From: Rhodanobacteraceae bacterium
GTDB taxonomy: Bacteria > Pseudomonadota > Gammaproteobacteria > Xanthomonadales > SZUA-5
Length of the DNA stretch: 64,000 nucleotides
Assembly (NCBI GenBank): GCA_016713135.1
Contig: JADJPR010000020.1
Span: 62,001-126,000, forward strand
Direction of reading: 5' to 3'
The translations under genes were made by a program, and so were the position numbers. Under the pieces are notes generated by a model. It ran no database searches. It saw only the letters and a list, made by a program, of their open reading frames with translations, and was not told where the DNA came from. Of this stretch, positions 1 through 9,687 are shown one piece after another; the first letter of the stretch is position 1; the number at the start of each line of letters is the position of its first letter.

Positions 1-3000
1 ATCGACTTCCGTGCGCACGGCGCGCACCTGCTGCCAGATGTCATGGTCCAGGGTCATCTTGTGGTGCAGCGCGGAGACCAGTGGCAGCAGGGTTTCCTCG
101 TAGGCGGTGGCCATGCGCGCGAGGGTCGCGGCGAGCGAGGACGGGAGTTCCAGCTTCGGTTCGCGCGGTTCGCGCGCGAGGGCCTCGCGGATCTGGTCCA
201 ATGACTTGAGCGCATCCAGCGCCTCGCGGGTGGCGGCGGCCTCGCCGTGCTGTTTCTGGTTGCAGGGCGATGTCGGCCAGCACCTGGGCGGCGCGGGTGG
301 CGCCGTCGGCTTCCTTGCCGCCCTGTTTCATCAGGCGCTGGAAGTTGTCGACGAGTGCGGACCAGCGGGTCTTTTCGTCGGCGCTGGGCTGGCCGATCAG
401 GTGGGCGAGCTTGAGCAGGTTCTCTTCGGCGCGCGCGCCCAGGGTCTGGGCCTCGCCGCGGTAGTGGTCACGGATCAGCGAATCGAGTTCGGCGTCGGTC
501 ATCAGCGGCGAGAGCTGCGCGGCGAGCTTGACCATGTTGCGGTAGCTGCCCTGCAGCTTGAACGGCGGCTCGGTGCGGTAGGCATCGTCCTGCGCCGCGC
601 TGGCGACGTAGGCGGCATTCACGCGCCCGAGCACGTCGCGCACCTTGACCATCCGCCGCACCAGTTCGATCAGCTCGACGCCGCCCGGCAGGCCCGGCGG
701 CGGGGTTTCGTCGTCGCCGCGGGCGATGCGCAGCACGGCGAGGATTTCCTCTCGCGGACGCTCGGCCAGCGGGGCGCTGGCCGGGTTGGCGGTGAGCGCG
801 TTCTCGATGTAGCTGTCGGCGAACAGCGCCTCGCGCCCACTGAGCACATCGCCCAGGTTGTAGACGTCGGCGCGGTTGGCCAGCATGTCCGGGATGCGGA
901 AGACCTCGCCGGTCTCGGTGTAGGGGTTGCCGGCCATCACCAGGGCGAAGCGCTTGCCGCGCATGTCGATGGTGCGCGCCACGCCGTCGATCACCGCGTC
1001 CACGCGGCGGGTGCCGTCCGCCAGCGAGATGAACTTCTGCAGGAACTCCGGCGAGCAGTGCTGGATGTCGTCCACGTAGAGCATCACGTTGACGCCCATC
1101 GCCAGGCCCAGGTTGAGCTTGACCAGCTCGTCCGCGGCGCCGCGGTGCGCGGCCTGGGCCGGGTCCAGCGAGTGCACCTCGTGTCCCAGCGTGGGGCCGT
1201 TGACGCGCACGAAGATCATGCCCAGGCGGTCGGCGATGTATTCCATCAGCGTGGTCTTGCCATAGCCCGGCGGCGAGATCAGCAGCAGCAGGCCCGAGCG
1301 GTCCGAGCGCGCATCGCCCAGGGTGCCGATCTGCTTGGCCAGGTTGTTGCCGATCAGCGGCAGGTAGACCTCGTCGATCAGCCGGTTGCGCACGAAGCCG
1401 GCAAGCGGCTTGGCGAGGAAACGATCGAGCCCCAGGCGCTTGCGCTCGCGCTCGCTGACCTGGTGGCGCAGGCGCGCGAAGGCCTGCCATTCGGGGGCCA
1501 CGACCTGCTCGTGCTGCGACAAACGGATCAGGAACTCGGGGAAATCGAGCGGCAGCACACCACCCTGCACGCGCGGATGCTCGCCGCGCAGGCCCTCGAT
1601 GCGCGCATGCAGCTCGACATTGATGCGTTCGCGCGGCAGCGCCGGGAAGCACAGCAGCGCGGCAGCTTCGAGCACGCTGGAGTCCGGCGCGCCATTGGCC
1701 AGTCGCTGGCACCAGGCCCGCGCCAGCGCGAGGCGCTCGCCCGCGGCGACCGGCGCGTCCAGCGCGGCGAGCGCGCTCTTCGGCAACTCGCGCGCGGCGC
1801 GCTCGGCCAAGTCCAGCGCGGCGCCGCTGGCGGCAAAGGCGCCCTGCCCGGCCGCCAGGCTGGCGGCCAGATGGCGCGCCGCGGCTTCCACCGCGGCGGC
1901 GTCGCCGGGGACTCCGAGCACAGTGGCCGTCGCCGACAGCGCGGAATGCCAAGACGGCGGCAGCGGCATCGATTCGCCACGCGCGATGAACCAGGCCAGG
2001 CCCGCGGCAAGCGCGCGCGCGGCCGATTGCGCCGCGGCGTCGAGACTGGCGTACCAGCCCTGGGCCAGCACGCGCGAGGCGGCCGGCCAGCGCAGCTCGC
2101 CGGCGTGCGCGGCGACCTTCGACAGCGCCGAGACGATCAGCGCGGCGTCGGCGTCGTGCACGCCGCGCTGGTAATCCTCGGCCGGGTGCTTCTGCGCCTC
2201 GTCGGCGGCGATCTCGGCCAGCGCCGCGCCGCCCTCGCGCAGGGCCGCGGCCAATGCGGCGTCGCCCGCCTCTGCGCGCCGCCACAAGCGCCACGCGAGG
2301 TATTCGGCGCGATAGACCGCGTCGGTCTCGTTCGGCAGCACCTGGCCCCAGACCTCGCGGTGCTGCTCGGCGGCGGGCTCAGCCAGTTGCACGCGGTAGT
2401 CGGTGCCGGTGAGCTGCAGCGACAGCCCGCGCGCGTCGTGCAACAGCGCCAGGTCCAGCGGCCGCCGCTCGATGGTGAAGCGGTGGCGCCCGAGCGCCAT
2501 CGAGTCGCCCGCGGTGCCGAGTTCCAGGCGATCGCGCAGATCGCGCAGCCCGCCTTCCTTGAGGCTGCGCAGCTTGCCGGCCAGTTCGTCCGCCTGCACC
2601 GCAGCGCCGAGCGCGCGCAGTTCGGCGATCTGCGCCTGCGCGCGCTCGACCAGGGTGTCGCCGGCGAAGAAGGCGTGCAGCTCGTCGGCCTGGGTGAGCT
2701 TGGCGACGCGCCGCGGGATACCGTCGAGCACCCGCTTGATCGCCTCGGTGAGGCCGCTGGCGCGCTTCTCGCGCTGCGCGGCGATCTGCTCGCGGCGTGC
2801 GGCGAAGGCTTCCAGCGCGGCCTCGCGGCGGGTGGTCAGCTCGACCAGGAAGGCCGGCTGCGCGCCAAAGCGCCCTTCCAGCTGCTCGATGCTGCCGAGG
2901 GTGCGCGCAAGGGCTTCGTCGATCGCCTCCGGCGTATCGGCGCGCGCCAGCAAATTGGTCAGCGACTGCTCCAGCACCGTGAGCTGGGCGCCGAACTCCA

Positions 3001-5041
3001 GGCCCTGCTCCTGCTCCAGCAACCCCTCGCGGCGTGTGCGCAGCGTCGCGCGGATGCGGTTGACCTCGGCGTACAGCGACGAGGTCTGGCCGAGCAGCGT
3101 GGCGCGCTGCTGCGCATCGGTCTGCTCGAAGCTGGCGATCAGCTCGGACAGCCCGTCCAGCGATTCGGCCAGGCCGTCGAGCTTCTCGCCGATCGGTGCC
3201 AGCGCGCTGGTCGATTTGGCGCTGTCGACCGCGGCCGCAGCCTCGGCCAGGCCCTTGCGCAGGGTAGCGAAGGCGGCCGGATCGGCAAAGAACTTGAGCG
3301 CGCGCTCGCCGATGCGGTTGAGTTCCTCGACGATGCGCGCGTCCTGCGCGTCCACCGCCGGGATGTCCACATGCGCCTGCTCGCGCAATCCGGTCAGCTC
3401 GCCGCGCTTGCGCTTGAGGCTGCGGATCGCTTCGGTGAAGTCCTCCGGCGCCTTCCACAGCAGCGAGGCGACCTTCGACAGCAGTTCACCGACCTGCTGC
3501 GTGGCCGCCGTCACCGCCTGGCGCGCGGCCTGCTTGCTGCGCTCCAACTTTTCGAAGGCGTCCAGCGCCTCGCGGCCGCTGCGGCCGAGCAGCGCAACAT
3601 CCGCCGCGATCTTGCCGACCTCTTCCTCCGCCAGCCACGGATGCGCATCGACGCAGCGCGCGGCGAGCTTGAGCAGGCGGTCGTAGGAGGCCTCGCTGTG
3701 CGCGTCCTCGGCCAGCCGCGACAGCTCGCGCAGTTCCGCCAGCGCGCGGACCACGTTGGCATTGCCGAGCCGCCCGAGCAGTCCCGCCACCTTCGGCTGC
3801 GCGCTGGCGTGCTCGTCCGACGCGAACGGCGTGCGCCACAGCTGCATGGTGTGCAGCCGCGAGGCATCGGCGCCTTCGGGCGTGACCAGCAGGATGCGGC
3901 CATCGTCGAAGCGCGCGTAGCCGCTGGCCAGCAGCGGCTGGCCGATCGCGCGGTCGATCAGGTTGTACGGCAGCAGCGCGTAGTCGCCCTTGGCGCTGTC
4001 GTAGAACACGTAGAGCACATCCTCGCCGCTCGGCGCGCGCACCGTGCGCTTCAGCCGGTAACCGCGGAAATCGTGCCCCAGGTCCTTGAAATGCTTGAAG
4101 TCGCCGGACTCCAGATAGTAGCCGCCGGGGAACACGATGCCGTGGTCCTCGGGCAGCTCCACGCAGGAATCGCCGATCTCGTCGATCCGCTGCACCTGTT
4201 TCAGGCGCTTGTTGTAGACCAGGTGGCGGACCACGTTCTCGCGATACGGGCGGATCGCCAGCACGATCAGCGTGCCCAGGTCCGCATAGCTGATCTCGGC
4301 GTCCGCCAGCGCCTGGTTCTTGTCGTCCACCGGCTCGCTGTAGATGCCTAGCCCGGTCTCGGTGTTGTTCTCGATCTTGACCGTGAGGTCGCCGCCGGTG
4401 GTCTCGACGAACACGGTGTCGAGGATGTTCACGTGCGGGTGGCGGCCCAGCACATGCTGCTCGCGCGTGACCTGGACCCACTCGAAACTGTGCGGCGACG
4501 GCAGCACATGGTCGCGCTCGCCGCGGTTGTCGATGTAGGACAGCGCCCCGCCGCGCTCGATGGCGAAGCGGAACACCCGCTTGTCACCCGGCTGGCTGCC
4601 GGTGCGGAAGATCAGCAGCAGGCGCTCGCCGGCGATCCTCAGTTGGTCGAGCGTGGTCGCCTTGTAGTAGGTGTAGAGCTCGCGGAAGTCGGCAACGAAG
4701 CGCTGCTCGTCCAGGAAGCTCCCGGCCACCGGCACCGTCTGCAGTTCCGGGCCATCGGCGCCATCCGCCAGCCGGTACAGGCAGAAGACGTCGTCGACCT
4801 TGGTCTCCTTCTTCAGCCCCAGCGTGACCTCGTAGCCGAACAGCAGCAAGTCACCGACGCGCACGATGTCGCGCGCGATGCAGTTGTGCTCGGTCCGCGC
4901 GGACAGGCGCGCAAGCAGCTTCGGCTCGATGCGCCCAAAGGTGGCGATGCGCTTGCCGTTCAGCGCCTCGGTCTTGGTACGCAGGGTTTCGGCGGCGGCG
5001 GCGAGGCGCTTGCGCAGGAGGTCGAAGGTGGCGGAAGTCAT
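1..5041 (-). CDS. DNA-repair-type AAA ATPase (DUF3686 family), frameshifted near its 3' end and cut by the window edge
   Basis: Very large cytoplasmic ATPase of the DUF3686 / 'DNA repair ATPase' type. The N-terminal ~400 residues match the family's conserved start, a long helical charged region follows (about 430-850), and the AAA module lies near residues 1230-1450: Walker A PPGYGKTT (about 1252), Walker B LYVDDIQ (about 1320) and a sensor-like MAGNPYTETG. I start at MTSATF (5041), because the upstream ATG at 5068 lies inside a GAGGGCAC array. Around base 259 the frame breaks: the original frame turns Arg-rich and stops at 41, while the next frame continues as QKQHGEAAATREALD and stays open to base 1. 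A 1-base indel therefore hides an intact C-terminus. It is the last visible gene of the yjfI-yqiJK train. Despite the family name, the neighbours suggest a membrane-stress rather than a DNA-repair role (inference). Confidence 0.8.
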
Positions 5042-5044
5042 TTG

Positions 5045-5076
5045 GAGGGCACGAGGGCACGAGGGCACGAGGGCAC
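5045..5076 (+). repeat. Four perfect tandem copies of GAGGGCAC
   Basis: Four perfect 8-bp units lie between the four-helix-bundle gene and the ATPase start. They are the inverted partner of the GTGCCCTC array at 5559-5582, so together the two arrays bracket the four-helix-bundle gene. Confidence 0.9.
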
Positions 5077-5096
5077 GGAAAAAGCGGGGCGTGCGG

Positions 5097-5507
5097 TCAT
5101 GTGGAGTGCTCGGTCAGGTACTCGGGGGGTTCGCCATCGCGAATGATGGTCCGATCGCGAACAGCCGAGAGAAGGTTGAGGAGCATTGCGCGCAGGTGCT
5201 CTGCGCGCTCGTTCAGATCGACCACGGTCAGCTCGTCCAGAAGTTTCAGCCTTCCGGCAAGCTCCACTTGAGTACTCGACTCAGCGAGCGAGCCGAGAGC
5301 AACCGACAGAAACTGGGCAAACTCACGCTGGGACTGGCGTGAGTGTCCCTCGGCAATGTTGGATGGCACGGAGACAACTGCGCGCTGCACTTGCGCCGCC
5401 AGTCCGAACTTTTCATCGCGCGGCAATTTCCCGGCTGCCGCATACACGGCAACCGCAAGCTCCATCGCTTTCTGCCACACCACGAGATCTCGATAGCTGG
5501 TAACCAT
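5097..5507 (-). CDS. Four-helix-bundle protein (23S rRNA intervening-sequence protein family)
   Basis: 136 residues with the hallmarks of the small S23/IVS four-helix-bundle family: YRDLVVWQKAMEL near the N-terminus, VPSNIAEG in the middle (about residue 54) and a helical remainder. The family is known from insertions in 23S rRNA genes and as Avd-like accessory proteins of diversity-generating retroelements, and its members often sit alone in odd places. I start at MVTSY (5507), because a GGGAGGGG ribosome-binding site lies just upstream; an ATG six codons earlier would overlap that site. The gene is inserted between the flotillin and the AAA ATPase and is bracketed by inverted GAGGGCAC arrays, so it may be a passenger rather than an operon member. 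Its molecular function is unknown. Confidence 0.85.
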   Translation of the reverse strand: MVTSYRDLVVWQKAMELAVAVYAAAGKLPRDEKFGLAAQVQRAVVSVPSNIAEGHSRQSQREFAQFLSVALGSLAESSTQVELAGRLKLLDELTVVDLNERAEHLRAMLLNLLSAVRDRTIIRDGEPPEYLTEHST

Positions 5508-5546
5508 CTCCCCCTCCCGCGGCAAGTCGTTTCAGGCGAGCCTTGC

Positions 5547-7745
5547 TCACGGCCCTCCCTGCCCTCGTGCCCTCGTGCCCTCGCCGATCAGCTTCTGGAG
5601 CAAATCAACGTCCTTGGTCCGCCCCGACGCGACCAGCTTCTGCATCAGCGCCGCCACCGACAGATCCCGCACCGCGTCCGCGCCGCCGACGGCCGCCACC
5701 AGTTCCTTCGCGTCCTGGATCAGATCGCGCTTGCCGGCCTTGTGGTCGGCGAAGGCCTTGGCGAGGAGCTGGCTCTTGCCGACGGTGCCGTCGATCGCCT
5801 TGCCCAGCGAGAGGCTGCGCATGAAGCTCTCGAAGTAGTCGCCGTCGCCGCCGACGATCTCGATCTTGGCCTGCTGCAGCGCGCGGCCGAGCACGGTGGC
5901 CTGTTCCTTGGCGATGGCGGTGTTGGCCTCGATGCCGCGCAGGGTCTCGGCATGGCTGTAATCCAGCTGCATGCGCTGTTCCTCGTGCGCGCGGGTCTCG
6001 GGGCTCATGTGCTTCATGGCCTCGAACTTGGCGGTCAGGCCCTCGGACTCGGCGGCGAAGCGCGCGGCGATGGCGGCGGCCTCGGCCTCGCCGCTCTTCT
6101 GCTTGCCCAGCGCCTCGGCTTCCAGGCGCAGGCGCAACGCCTCGGCCTGCGCGGTGCCCTGCTTGGCCACCGCGTCGGCGTCGGCCAGCTTGACCTGGGC
6201 TTCGGCCACACCCTGCTTCTCGCGGCCGATGGCCTCGGCCTCCATCTTGGCCTGCAGCGCCTGCGCGTGCGCATCGCCCAGCTTGACCACGGCGTCGGCG
6301 TCGGCCAGCTTGACCTTGGCGGCAACGATGCCCTCCTTCTCCTTCGCATCCGCCTTGGCGATGGCCACCTTGGCCTCGGCCAGACCGCCGGCGGCGCTCA
6401 CCGCCTCGATGCCTTCAGCCTCGCGCTTCTTCGCCTCGGCCATCTTGGCCGCGACCACCAGCTTCGCCTCGGCGGCGATCTGCTCCTCGTTGGCCTTGTG
6501 GCGCGCGCGCTGCTCGTCGGCTTCAGCGGACTTCACCTCGCTGATGTACTTCTCCTGCGCCTGGCCCTCGGCGAGCACGATGGTGCTCTTGCGGGTGCGC
6601 TCGGCGTCGGACAGCGTGCGCACGTTCTTGATCTCTTCTTCCTGCTCGGCCACCGTGCGCTCGACCACGATGCGCTCGCGGATGACGTCGGCGATCGCCT
6701 TCTTCTGCACCTCGACCGCCTTTTCCTTCTCGATCTGCTGCAGCGTCACTTCGCGCTCGCGGTCGACGATCTCCAGCTGGCGCGCACGCGTGACCTTTTC
6801 CTCTTCGATGGCGACCGCGCGCAGGCGGTTGTTCTGCGCCACCTCGGTCTCGCGCTTGACGTTCTCGGTCTGCACCGCGATCTGCTGGTCGGCCAGCAGG
6901 CGCGCCAGTTCCGCCTTGGCGCGTTCCTCGGCGGCCACCTTGGCGGCCTCGGCTTCCTCGCGCGCCTTGGTGATCGCGATCTCGCGCTGCTGGTGCGCCT
7001 CGGCGTAGGCCTTCTGGCGCTCCAGTTCGAGCACCGCCTCGGCGGTCTCGACGTCCTTCTTCTTGATCCGCATTTCCTCGTTGCGACGGAACTCGTTGGT
7101 GCGGATCGCTTCCTCGGCGGTCAGCTCGGTGATCTTCTTGATGCCCTGCGCATCGAGGATGTTGTTCGGGTCGAGCTTCTCCAGCGGGGTCTGCTCGAGG
7201 TAGTCGATGGCGGCGTCCTCCAGCACGTAGCCGGAGAGGTCGTCACCGATCTGGCGGACGATCTCGTCGCGGAACTGGTCGCGCGCCTGGTACAGGTCGA
7301 CGAAATCCATCGACTTGCCGACCGTCTTCAGCGCTTCGGAAAACTTCGCGCTGAACAGGTCCTCCAGGGTGTCCTGGTTGGAGGCGCGCTCGCAGCCGAT
7401 CGACTGCGCCACGCGCAGCACGTCCTCGGCGGTCTTGTTGACGCGCACGAAGAACTTGACCTTGATGTCGGCGCGCATGTTGTCCTTGCAGATCAGGCCT
7501 TCCTTGCCCGAGCGCTCGATCTCGATGGTCTTCATCGAGACGTCCATCTCCTCCACCTTGTGCAGCACCGGAATCACCAGGCGCCCGGTGAAGGTGACCT
7601 CCGGCTCCGCGCGCATGGTGTTCACGATCATCGCGTGGCCCTGCTGCACCTTGCGATAGAACTTCGCGATCAGCGCGAGGAAGCCGAAGAAGAAGACGAC
7701 AACCGCAATGACGGCGGCAATCAGGGTGACGATGGCGAGGTCCAT
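5547..7745 (-). CDS. yqiK: Flotillin-like band-7/SPFH membrane protein (YqiK)
   Basis: 732 residues. One N-terminal membrane segment (residues 4-27) is followed by a band-7/SPFH domain (about 30-210, with VEEMDVSMKTIEIERSGKEG) and a very long Ala/Glu/Lys-rich coiled coil (about 230-590) of the flotillin type, then a soluble tail. Flotillins oligomerise on the inner membrane and organise microdomains. yqiJ lies just upstream, as in enteric yqiJK. The last residues (GEGTRARGQGGP) are read through a three-unit copy of the GAGGGCAC/GTGCCCTC repeat, so the present C-terminus and stop were probably created by that element. Start ATG 7745 is fixed by the hydrophobic N-terminus. Confidence 0.92.
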   Translation of the reverse strand: MDLAIVTLIAAVIAVVVFFFGFLALIAKFYRKVQQGHAMIVNTMRAEPEVTFTGRLVIPVLHKVEEMDVSMKTIEIERSGKEGLICKDNMRADIKVKFFVRVNKTAEDVLRVAQSIGCERASNQDTLEDLFSAKFSEALKTVGKSMDFVDLYQARDQFRDEIVRQIGDDLSGYVLEDAAIDYLEQTPLEKLDPNNILDAQGIKKITELTAEEAIRTNEFRRNEEMRIKKKDVETAEAVLELERQKAYAEAHQQREIAITKAREEAEAAKVAAEERAKAELARLLADQQIAVQTENVKRETEVAQNNRLRAVAIEEEKVTRARQLEIVDREREVTLQQIEKEKAVEVQKKAIADVIRERIVVERTVAEQEEEIKNVRTLSDAERTRKSTIVLAEGQAQEKYISEVKSAEADEQRARHKANEEQIAAEAKLVVAAKMAEAKKREAEGIEAVSAAGGLAEAKVAIAKADAKEKEGIVAAKVKLADADAVVKLGDAHAQALQAKMEAEAIGREKQGVAEAQVKLADADAVAKQGTAQAEALRLRLEAEALGKQKSGEAEAAAIAARFAAESEGLTAKFEAMKHMSPETRAHEEQRMQLDYSHAETLRGIEANTAIAKEQATVLGRALQQAKIEIVGGDGDYFESFMRSLSLGKAIDGTVGKSQLLAKAFADHKAGKRDLIQDAKELVAAVGGADAVRDLSVAALMQKLVASGRTKDVDLLQKLIGEGTRARGQGGP
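5559..5582 (+). repeat. Three tandem GTGCCCTC units (one with a mismatch), inverted relative to 5045-5076
   Basis: Three 8-bp units, the first with one mismatch. The array lies inside the 3' end of the flotillin coding region and forms the inverted partner of 5045-5076. The 482 bp between the arrays hold the four-helix-bundle gene. Confidence 0.85.
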
Positions 7746-7791
7746 GGGTGGCTCCGGGCTGGCAGCTGCAGGTTGGGGTTGAGCATTCTTT

Positions 7792-7916
7792 GGTCCGCAA
7801 AGGACGCTAAGGACGCAAAGAATCAGGCGGCACTCGGGGACGCCAGATGCGCGTGGAAATCAGGCCTGTGCTACATCAATCGGCTCTTCTTTGCGTCCTT
7901 TGCGTCTTTTGCGGAC
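7792..7916 (+). repeat. Inverted tandem-repeat pair (CTTTGCGTC-type unit) between yqiJ and yqiK
   Basis: Left arm 7792-7822 and right arm 7887-7916 are reverse complements with about two mismatches. Each arm is built from 9-bp units of the CTTTGCGTC type, and the loop is 64 nt. The element sits within the co-directional yqiJ-yqiK gap (7746-7936), which could weaken or tune transcription into yqiK. A related one-sided array is at 31295-31332. Confidence 0.85.
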
Positions 7917-7936
7917 AAAAACTGGCTTTGCAGAAA

Positions 7937-8578
7937 TCAAGGCGCATCGTAAGCCTCCACCCGATACCGCCCCGTCTTCGGCTCGATATCGATCAGCAGG
8001 GCGGACGAGCCCTTGGTCAGGGTGTTCGGGGTGTCGGCGCAGACGCGCACGTTGAGTGGGGCGCCGCTGTCGATGATCACTTCGGCCTGCCCGAATTTCT
8101 CGCTGACGCTGAGCGTGAGGATCTTGCATGGCTTGCCCAGCAGCGATTCCTGCTTGGCCGAGACATGCACGACGAACAGCGGCTTCAGGGGCCGCAGCAC
8201 GCGCGCGGCGACCGGCACTGCCAGCACCAGCGCGCCGACCAGGATCAGCGTGCCAGCGATCCACGCCGGCAGCGGGATCAGGCTCCACGTGAGGCTCACC
8301 GCCAGCAGCGTGAACAGCCACCAGAAGAACACGATGCCGCTGACGACGATGGAGAAAGGCAGCTTGTCCAGGCCGAGCGCCATCAAGGTTTCCGGCGCCT
8401 CGGCGTGTTCGCCGCCGCCGTGCTCCGGCAGGTCCAGGTCGGCGTCGAAGTGCGGGCCGAAGGAATCGAAGTCGAGCACGCCCAGGATCGCCAGCAGCCA
8501 GAACACCAGCAGTGCGCCCATCAGCACCGAGGGCACGAAGCCCGGATAGTGGGTCAACAGATCGAGAAAGCTGGTCAT
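7937..8578 (-). CDS. yqiJ: YqiJ-family inner-membrane protein with NfeD-like OB-fold
   Basis: 213 residues. There is an N-terminal membrane segment (about 13-35), an acidic loop with His/Glu, a second membrane region (about 75-130) and a C-terminal OB-fold-like domain (about 135-213) containing SLLGKPCKILTLS. This is the usual partner of YqiK flotillins, and NfeD-type OB folds are thought to anchor or tune flotillin assemblies. Its start overlaps the stop of the upstream small gene (ATGA at 8575-8578), so the two are probably translationally coupled. Confidence 0.88.
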   Translation of the reverse strand: MTSFLDLLTHYPGFVPSVLMGALLVFWLLAILGVLDFDSFGPHFDADLDLPEHGGGEHAEAPETLMALGLDKLPFSIVVSGIVFFWWLFTLLAVSLTWSLIPLPAWIAGTLILVGALVLAVPVAARVLRPLKPLFVVHVSAKQESLLGKPCKILTLSVSEKFGQAEVIIDSGAPLNVRVCADTPNTLTKGSSALLIDIEPKTGRYRVEAYDAP

Positions 8579-8931
8579 CGCCTGGCACCCTTGCGCGTGG
8601 TCGGTTGGTTGAATTCATCTGCAAACGCGATCAGCTCCGCGTTCACACGCTCCTTGATCGCCAGATGCTCCCCGGGATCCAGTCTGTAACGTTTACCCAG
8701 AAGTTGGTAGTCCTCCGGACTCAGGCTCACCGTCAGCCGCGGCCGCTTGGCCTGGCGAATCACCGGCAGCCCCAGCACCACGCGGATCTGGTCCGAGTTG
8801 GACAGATTCGCCTCGAAGGCCGCGCGGCGCACCGCCTGCAAAACGCTCTCCGAGACGTCGAAGGCCACCTGCACCGCCTTCAGTGCGGAAGCCGATGATT
8901 GCCAGCGGGTGGGAAGGCGGTTGGGGTTCAT
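8575..8931 (-). CDS. Small protein of unknown function in the yjfI-yqiJK train
   Basis: 118 residues, starting at MNPNRLP (8931); longer starts would run into the upstream repeat. No confident family. Two segments, about residues 22-55 (SESVLQAVRRAAFEANLSN) and 72-105 (LTVSLSPEDYQLLGKRYRL), each show a short beta strand followed by two helices, reminiscent of ribbon-helix-helix DNA-binding folds. If so, it would be a candidate for the factor that reads the double palindrome upstream of the train (inference). The stop overlaps the yqiJ start by four bases. Confidence 0.7.
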   Translation of the reverse strand: MNPNRLPTRWQSSASALKAVQVAFDVSESVLQAVRRAAFEANLSNSDQIRVVLGLPVIRQAKRPRLTVSLSPEDYQLLGKRYRLDPGEHLAIKERVNAELIAFADEFNQPTTRKGARR

Positions 8932-8945
8932 GGCGAGAGCGATCG

Positions 8946-9112
8946 GAGGGCACGAGGGCGCGAGGGCACGAGGGCACGCAAGCAGCCGCCCGCCAGCCCA
9001 AAAGCCTGGCTCCGGCCGTTGCGACAATCCTGACTGCTTGCGACGAACCGCTCTTCACGTGCCCTCGTGCCCTCGTGCCCTCGTGCCCTCCAAAAAAGGC
9101 CTTCGTGCCCTC
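8946..9112 (+). repeat. Inverted pair of GAGGGCAC arrays
   Basis: 8946-8977 holds four GAGGGCAC units (one mismatch). 9059-9090 holds four perfect GTGCCCTC units, plus an extra copy at 9105-9112. The core between them is 81 bp with no gene. The element fills the 8932-9151 gap inside the gene train, upstream of the small unknown gene. Confidence 0.9.
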
Positions 9113-9151
9113 GCACACTCGTCCCGAAGCACTCTCGCGACCTCCGGCCCA

Positions 9152-9679
9152 TCACCCCCTCCCCCTTGGCCCGCGCTTCAACTGGTCCATGACCTTCTCC
9201 GGGCGCTGGTGGGCGAAGCCGGGAGATTTGTCGGTGGGTTTGCGCGGCGGCGCGTCGGGGGCGGCGGCGGTGGCGTTGGCGGCGGCCATCATCGTGCGCG
9301 CCATCGTCACGTCGCGGTGGAACTCGCGCAGTTGCGCCTCGACGCCCGCGTGCAATCGCGCCAGGGTCGCGATGTGATCATCGAAACTGCGCGCCATGTC
9401 GCCCTCGTGGGCCACCGCGCGCGCGAGTTCGCTGAGGCGTTCGCGGTAGCTCGAATGCTGCGCGGGCTCGCGGGTCAGCGCTTCCAGTTCGCGCTGGGCG
9501 CGCAGCATGCGGCGGCGCGCCGCTTCCGCGCGCGCCTTGGCCGATGCCAGTTCCTTCGCAGTGCGCGTCAACAGTGCCTCGGCCTGTTTCACGGTCGGCG
9601 GCTCGTGCGCGCTGCCTTTGGGGCCGAGCGCCTTCCATTCGTCCTTGAGCAATCCGAGCATCTCGTCCCACCAGGCCAT
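9152..9679 (-). CDS. Coiled-coil protein of unknown function, downstream of yjfI
   Basis: 175 residues. The N-terminus is amphipathic (MAWWDEMLGLLKDEW) and could contact a membrane, and two helical charged segments follow (about 28-85 and 85-130) resembling a short PspA-like coiled coil. I cannot assign it to PspA/IM30 with confidence. The tail is Pro/Lys-rich. Start ATG 9679 has GAGG six bases upstream; the in-frame GTG 9691 and ATG 9685 are alternatives. It follows yjfI directly, in the position where enteric yjf operons carry the PspA-like yjfJ. Confidence 0.7.
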   Translation of the reverse strand: MAWWDEMLGLLKDEWKALGPKGSAHEPPTVKQAEALLTRTAKELASAKARAEAARRRMLRAQRELEALTREPAQHSSYRERLSELARAVAHEGDMARSFDDHIATLARLHAGVEAQLREFHRDVTMARTMMAAANATAAAPDAPPRKPTDKSPGFAHQRPEKVMDQLKRGPRGRG

Positions 9680-9687
9680 GGCCATCC

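Noticed and set aside
107..4351. Long open frame on the plus strand opposite the DNA-repair ATPase
   Set aside because: A GC-rich antisense shadow; no family pattern, composition dominated by Gln/Arg/Ala, whereas the minus-strand protein has clear Walker motifs.
5244..5525. Diversity-generating retroelement around the four-helix-bundle gene
   Set aside because: No reverse transcriptase or template/variable repeat pair found nearby; the gene alone is not evidence.
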